Origin: Candidatus Latescibacterota bacterium
GTDB taxonomy: Bacteria > Latescibacterota > MVCY01
Reading direction: 5' to 3'
Length of the DNA: 8,951 nt
Assembly: GCA_030640765.1 (NCBI GenBank)
Contig: DAOWIT010000059.1
Span: 1 to 8,951 of the forward strand
Positions 6,051 to 8,951 of this stretch are shown piece by piece. Every line of letters begins with the position of its first letter. Positions within the stretch are counted from its first letter, which is position 1. Position numbers and translations under genes: made by a program. The notes under the pieces were generated by a model. The model worked only from the letters and a program-made list of their open reading frames with translations, was not told where the DNA came from and did not search any database.

Positions 6051-7313
6051 AGATTTTAGACTTTTTCCGAAAGGATCATTGATATATCGCTGCAAAACTT
6101 TTGGAACAAGCACTTCACCTGTTGCGGTCTGGCAATTCTCTATTATGGCAGCCATAAGGCGAGGAAGAGCAGGGCCGGAGGCACCCAGGGTGTGGACAAA
6201 TTCTGGATTTTTTTCCCGATGACGAAACCTGATATTGCCCCGGTGTGCCTGAAAGTCGGTGTAATTTCGACAGGAACAGACCCGCAGGTAGCTGCCTGAA
6301 GCCGCCATCCACACTTCAACACCGTATGCCTTGGCAGAGGCAAAGCTCAACTGTCCCATACAGTCCAGCACTACTCGGTAGGGAAGTCCCAAAAGCTGAA
6401 GTGCCTCTTCTACATTGGCCACGACTTGGTCTAACTCGGCGGCAGAATTTTCAGGGGCAACGAACTTAACCAGTTCAATCTTGCGGAACTGATGTAATCT
6501 CACCTCCTGGCGGTTTTCTCTGCCCCAGGAACTTTCTGGACGGCGGAAACAGGGAGAGCAAGCCACATAAGAAAGAGGGAAAGATCGAGCGTCAAGAATT
6601 TGATCTCGGTGCAGATTAGTCAGGGGCACCTCAGCAGACGGGATCAAAAACAGCCCATCGTCTTTACACCAGTACACCCCTTGCTGCCAGCGGGGGAAAT
6701 GTCCGGTACAGGTCAAACTCTCTTGATCGGCCAACAAAGGGGGAGAGAACTCCACATAGTCATGCTGGCTGGTATAGAGGTCCAGCATAAAATCTACCAG
6801 TGTCCTTTCCAGTTTGCTTCCAGCCCCTTTAAACAGAGCAAATCCTCTGCCAGCCACCTTGACCCCACCTCTGAAGTCCCAGATGCCCAACCGCTCTGCT
6901 AACTCCCAGTAAGCCAAAGGGGTAAAGTCGAACTGGGGTTTAGTACCCCACTCTCTTACCTGAAGATTGTCCTTTTTATCCCTGCCCTGAGGCACAGAGG
7001 GGTCAGGGATGTTGGGAAAACGAAGCAATAGTTCAGTGAGCTGGGTTTGCAGTCTCCTGAGCTCTTCTTTTGCCTCTTTTATCTCTCGGGCGGTCTGTTT
7101 CAGCGAGGGAGATGTTCGTCTTTCTTCACCGGAAAGGGAACCCTGTTGGGAAAGCAATCTCTGCTGATGTCTTAGCTGGTCCAGGGTTGAGGAGAGCTTT
7201 CTTTCTCGGCTGTCCAGTTTCAGGAACCGCTCTATTTCAATTAGTTGACCCCTCTGGCGTGCTGCCTTTTCAACCACTCGGGGATTTTCTCTGATAAATT
7301 TCCGGCTCAGCAA
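6018..7313 (-). CDS. serS: Seryl-tRNA synthetase, divergent form
   Basis: SerRS charges tRNA-Ser with serine in the cytoplasm. The 431-residue product has the full layout: an N-terminal coiled-coil tRNA-binding arm (about 30-100) and a class II catalytic core from EWGTKPQFDF (121-130). Seen in the core are IPSAEVPLTNLH (224-235), motif 2 PCFRRPE...GREN...VRLHQFRKIE (Arg257, Arg272, Glu280) and motif 3 HTLGASGPALPR (374-385, Arg385). Several positions differ from the usual enzyme: LRVCSCRN (343-350) replaces REISSCSN, so the metal-binding Glu becomes Arg344; the Thr of TAE is Ser226; the Asn of HTLNGS is Gly377; FRSEAGS reads FRRPESS. The start is TTG at 7313, supported by AAGGGGTGA at 7 nt and by the family-typical distance to FIRENP. 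Residues 422-428 are repeat-encoded. SerRS fold is sure; normal activity is not. Confidence 0.9.
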   Translation of the reverse strand: MLSRKFIRENPRVVEKAARQRGQLIEIERFLKLDSRERKLSSTLDQLRHQQRLLSQQGSLSGEERRTSPSLKQTAREIKEAKEELRRLQTQLTELLLRFPNIPDPSVPQGRDKKDNLQVREWGTKPQFDFTPLAYWELAERLGIWDFRGGVKVAGRGFALFKGAGSKLERTLVDFMLDLYTSQHDYVEFSPPLLADQESLTCTGHFPRWQQGVYWCKDDGLFLIPSAEVPLTNLHRDQILDARSFPLSYVACSPCFRRPESSWGRENRQEVRLHQFRKIELVKFVAPENSAAELDQVVANVEEALQLLGLPYRVVLDCMGQLSFASAKAYGVEVWMAASGSYLRVCSCRNYTDFQAHRGNIRFRHREKNPEFVHTLGASGPALPRLMAAIIENCQTATGEVLVPKVLQRYINDPFGKSLKSTTEARRKPSI

Positions 7314-7320
7314 GTTGGGT

Positions 7321-7329
7321 TCACCCCTT
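7321..7329 (-). promoter_or_regulatory. Shine-Dalgarno supporting the TTG start of serS
   Basis: AAGGGGTGA read on the minus strand ends 7 nt before TTG at 7313. No ATG or GTG near it gives the usual SerRS N-terminus (LxxKFIREN), so this site decides the rare TTG start. Confidence 0.7.
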
Positions 7330-7441
7330 GGACTGAAGTTTTACACCCAGATTCAGAAAACACCGAAACAAGTGTCATACTAACCAATGGTGCCATTTCG
7401 CAACAACCCTTGTGAAACTAAAGAATCGTGGGCACACATTC

Positions 7442-7499
7442 GTAGGGGCAAACCTATGTGTCTGCCCAAATTGGGGCGCACACGCAGGTGCGCCCCTAC
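7442..7499. repeat. 58-bp two-lobed palindromic repeat (GTAGGGGC family)
   Basis: The ends GTAGGGGC (7442-7449) and GCCCCTAC (7492-7499) are perfect inverted copies. The left lobe (7442-7467) and the inverted right lobe match at 20 of 26 positions around an AAATT spacer. Each lobe folds by itself: GGGCA with TGCCC on the left, and a perfect 9-bp GGGGCGCAC / GTGCGCCCC stem (7473-7481, 7488-7496) on the right. Lobe differences fall in adjacent pairs, and one pair (A-T left, G-C right) keeps its lobe stem. I recognise the pattern as a widespread intergenic repeat in genomes of uncultured bacteria. Confidence 0.75.
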
Positions 7500-7656
7500 C
7501 AGAAACCCCCAAGAATGCTGATGTAGCAAGATTATTGTTTGCGAGCAAACGGTACTCATCGGTTTGTAACGGAATACCAATTGTATCAAAGTCTCAAAAT
7601 CATTTTAAAAACAATATTCAGTGCCCATTCGGTGTTTTTCAGTGTTCAATTAGCCA

Positions 7657-7728
7657 GGACGCAGATTTTCGCAGATAACCGCAGAAAATAATGTTTATAA
7701 TCTTAACAATCTGCGTTTATCTGCGTCC
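7657..7728. repeat. 72-bp inverted repeat with 10-bp-phased CGCAGA motifs
   Basis: The arms GGACGCAGATTTTCGCAGAT (7657-7676) and ATCTGCGTTTATCTGCGTCC (7709-7728) are inverted copies matching at 17 of 20 positions. CGCAGA occurs three times at exact 10-bp spacing (7660, 7670, 7680) and its complement TCTGCG twice at 10-bp spacing (7710, 7720). It begins 25 bp after the HIT stop codon on the transcribed strand. It may end or protect that transcript, or be a dispersed repeat. Confidence 0.7.
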
Positions 7729-7752
7729 AATAAATGGAAATTTATATGCTAT

Positions 7753-8250
7753 TCAATTATCCGGATTTCTGTAAAAAAACTCTGGCTTCAGTTTTCGGTA
7801 GGTCTTCTCCAGGCTCTCGGATATCACTTTGGTATCGTCGAGGACGGGCATAAAATTGGTGTCGCCGTTCCAACGGGGAACGATGTGCAGGTGGAGGTGG
7901 GCATCGATCCCAGCTCCAGCGGCACGTCCCAGGTTCATCCCCAGATTGAAACCATCGGGATTCATAGTAACCTGAAGTGCCCTGAGTGCCTCTTGGACCA
8001 GCTCCCAGAATTCAAGCCTCTCTCTCTCGGAAATTTCCGCCAGTTGAGCAGTATGCCGATAAGGAGCGATCAGCAGATGCCCGGTGTTGTAAGGAAAGCG
8101 GTTGAGCATCGCAAAGCAGCTTTCCCCTCGCCACAGAATCAGGTTCTTCTCGTCCTGGTCTTGCCGGGGTTTCTGACAGAAGATGCAGTCGTCATCTTGG
8201 CCCAGCCCTGCAATATATTCCATTCTCCAAGGCGCCCAAAGTTGCTTCAT
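7753..8250 (-). CDS. HIT-family nucleotide hydrolase/transferase
   Basis: HIT proteins cleave nucleoside phosphates such as diadenosine polyphosphates or AMP-linked compounds through a covalent nucleotidyl-His. The 165-residue protein has the WAPWRMEYI start (5-13), a CIFC pair (Cys22/Cys25, probably zinc-binding), NRFPYNTGHLLIAPYRH (50-66), GFNLGMNLGRAAGAGI (100-115) and the catalytic triad AHLHLHIVPRW with His118, His120 and His122. The WNGDTNFMPVL segment (127-137) places it in the bacterial branch often annotated as Ap4A phosphorylase/hydrolase-like; the true substrate is not determined by sequence. The ATG at 8250 is preceded by AAGGGGGAAAG, a strong ribosome site. It stands alone between two spacers, and no clear promoter was found in the 239 bp before it. 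Confidence 0.93.
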   Translation of the reverse strand: MKQLWAPWRMEYIAGLGQDDDCIFCQKPRQDQDEKNLILWRGESCFAMLNRFPYNTGHLLIAPYRHTAQLAEISERERLEFWELVQEALRALQVTMNPDGFNLGMNLGRAAGAGIDAHLHLHIVPRWNGDTNFMPVLDDTKVISESLEKTYRKLKPEFFYRNPDN

Positions 8251-8489
8251 CTTTCCCCCTTCTGAGAGTCATTGGTCATTAGCTATTGGCTAACCCTATC
8301 TCTCATCACTGAGTACTGTTGAATAATACCCACATAGGCCCTCAAGGGCGTCCGCGTCTGTGTATAAGTTCGATATTTTATCTGCCCGCTTGTCAGATAT
8401 TCGCTATCCAATAGGACGAGGACGCGCCTGAGCATCAAAAGTGACTTTTTCAACAGAATCTCACCCGTTACCAATTAACCAGTTAACAT
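8251..8489. other. Spacer between S8 protease gene and HIT gene
   Basis: This 239-bp stretch has no supported gene. It includes a short run of near repeats (TCATTGGTCATT then AGCTATTGGCT, 8271-8292) close to the HIT ribosome site, and CCAATTAACCAGTTAAC near the protease stop (8471-8487). No promoter of confidence was found for the HIT gene, and no terminator with a T-run after the protease gene. Confidence 0.4.
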
Positions 8490-8951
8490 TTATTTGACTA
8501 CAGCTATTTTGCCTGCTGCCTCAAACTGGCCAGATCGAACCCGACAGAAATAAACCCCGCTGGCCACGGGTTTGCCTTGTTGATTCTTCCCATCCCAGAA
8601 GATAAACTTCTTGTCGCCATCGGACATAAAACCGGTGAGTGAGCGGACCAAAAGACCAGTGGCGGTGAAAATCTGCAGGGCAGCCTCTCTTTCTGCTGGC
8701 AACGGGGCATAGATTTTGGTGCCGGTGCCCCGGCAGGGATTGGGACAACCGTAGACCCTGCTGATCAACGTCGGGGGTGTAATCAAATTCGGGTCAAACT
8801 GAGCTGCGGCAGCGGCGTTCACCAGACCCCAGCCGTAGCGGTTGTCTGGACCAGGAGAACCTAAGTCAGTAGCCGTCTGTCGAAGGGCTTCTGCCACTTC
8901 CTTTGGGGTCCAATTAGGGTGAATCTGCAGAAGCAGGGCACACACCCCGGC
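8490..8951 (-). CDS. C-terminus of a secreted S8 subtilisin-like protease with FlgD-Ig/T9SS-type tail
   Basis: Only the last 153 codons are present; the frame is open through the right edge. Residues 1-50 of the visible part are the end of a subtilisin catalytic domain: AGVCALLLQIHPNW follows where GTSxATPHV with the catalytic Ser would lie just outside, and YGWGLVNAAAA is the usual closing helix. After a short linker, residues 67-153 form a C-terminal Ig-like domain: YGCPNPCRGTGTKI, ALQIFTATGLLVRSL, FIFWDGKNQQGKPVASGVYF and the final KIAVVK. This layout is shared by FlgD-Ig-like and type IX secretion (type A) C-terminal domains, which direct exported proteins through or onto the outer membrane in Bacteroidota. 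Which of the two applies depends on whether the organism has a T9SS. No terminator with a T-run was seen after the stop. Confidence 0.88.
   Translation of the reverse strand, partial: AGVCALLLQIHPNWTPKEVAEALRQTATDLGSPGPDNRYGWGLVNAAAAAQFDPNLITPPTLISRVYGCPNPCRGTGTKIYAPLPAEREAALQIFTATGLLVRSLTGFMSDGDKKFIFWDGKNQQGKPVASGVYFCRVRSGQFEAAGKIAVVK

Larger units (their letters stand above)
7314..7752. other. 439-bp repeat-filled spacer between HIT gene and serS
   Basis: No credible gene lies here. The spacer holds the two-lobed palindrome at 7442-7499, a small perfect palindrome GTTTGC-GA-GCAAAC (7537-7550), and the CGCAGA inverted repeat at 7657-7728. It also holds an inverted pair of the 11-mer AAAACACCGAA (7357-7367 and, inverted, 7628-7638) enclosing the first two. 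The nesting suggests that repeats accumulated here in several steps. The serS promoter must lie here but no convincing -35/-10 pair was seen. Confidence 0.6.

Noticed and set aside
7380..7589. 69-codon reading frame on the minus strand with a GAHLRVRPN...GRHIGLPLR-like peptide
   Set aside because: Most of it is the translation of the GTAGGGGC palindrome; such frames recur wherever this repeat occurs and have no ribosome site.
7657..7728. Possible CRISPR array from the repeated CGCAGA units
   Set aside because: Repeat units are only 6-7 bp at 10-bp spacing and then inverted; there are no spacers of CRISPR size and no cas genes.
8271..8292. Near-tandem TCATTGGTCATT / AGCTATTGGCT as an operator
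   Set aside because: The repeats are short, imperfect and AT-rich; such strings are common filler in these spacers.
8283..8474. 63-codon minus-strand frame before the HIT gene
   Set aside because: It needs a TTG start, has no good ribosome site and matches no family I recognise; it could be a gene remnant but cannot be supported.

Overview
The window reads as a piece of a bacterial chromosome in which all nine genes lie on the minus strand, so transcription runs from right to left. Two clues suggest a member or relative of the FCB group (Bacteroidota and the uncultured phyla around it). One is a PorX-type response regulator, with a receiver domain fused to a PglZ/alkaline-phosphatase-superfamily domain. 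The other is a secreted subtilisin-like protease ending in a FlgD-Ig-like/type IX secretion C-terminal domain. No phylum can be fixed by eye. The many palindromic intergenic repeats resemble those of large, repeat-rich genomes of uncultured bacteria.

In transcription order: an S8 protease C-terminus (8490-8951, cut by the right edge); a spacer; a HIT-family nucleotide hydrolase/transferase (7753-8250); a 439-bp repeat-filled spacer; a TTG-started, divergent seryl-tRNA synthetase (6018-7313); a two-TM sensor histidine kinase (4707-5909); porX (3047-4597); tsaE (2547-3038); a DUF523/TudS-like protein (2165-2602) overlapping tsaE; a spacer with a two-lobed palindrome; mazG (1215-1979); and an M28 zinc peptidase with a signal peptide (1-949, cut by the left edge) behind a strong sigma70-type promoter.

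Functionally, the centre joins a membrane sensor kinase to PorX, the class of regulator that controls type IX secretion in Porphyromonas and Flavobacterium. Two exported peptidases flank it, one with the C-terminal domain expected of such a secretion route. Interleaved are tRNA and nucleotide-maintenance genes: SerRS, TsaE (t6A), MazG, HIT and a DUF523 protein related to thiouracil desulfidases. porX and tsaE are 8 nt or less apart and tsaE overlaps the DUF523 gene, so these three are probably cotranscribed. mazG and the M28 gene probably have their own promoters.

The points most worth a second look are: (1) the linked kinase-PorX pair near a secreted protease with a T9SS/FlgD-like tail; (2) a SerRS with substitutions at several normally conserved active-site positions and a C-terminal tail encoded by an intergenic repeat; (3) at least two unrelated 50-60 bp palindromes whose mismatches preserve the two small hairpins inside them; (4) an M28 peptidase with Asp where the last metal-binding His is expected. 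No tRNA, rRNA, CRISPR array, transposase or phage gene was seen.
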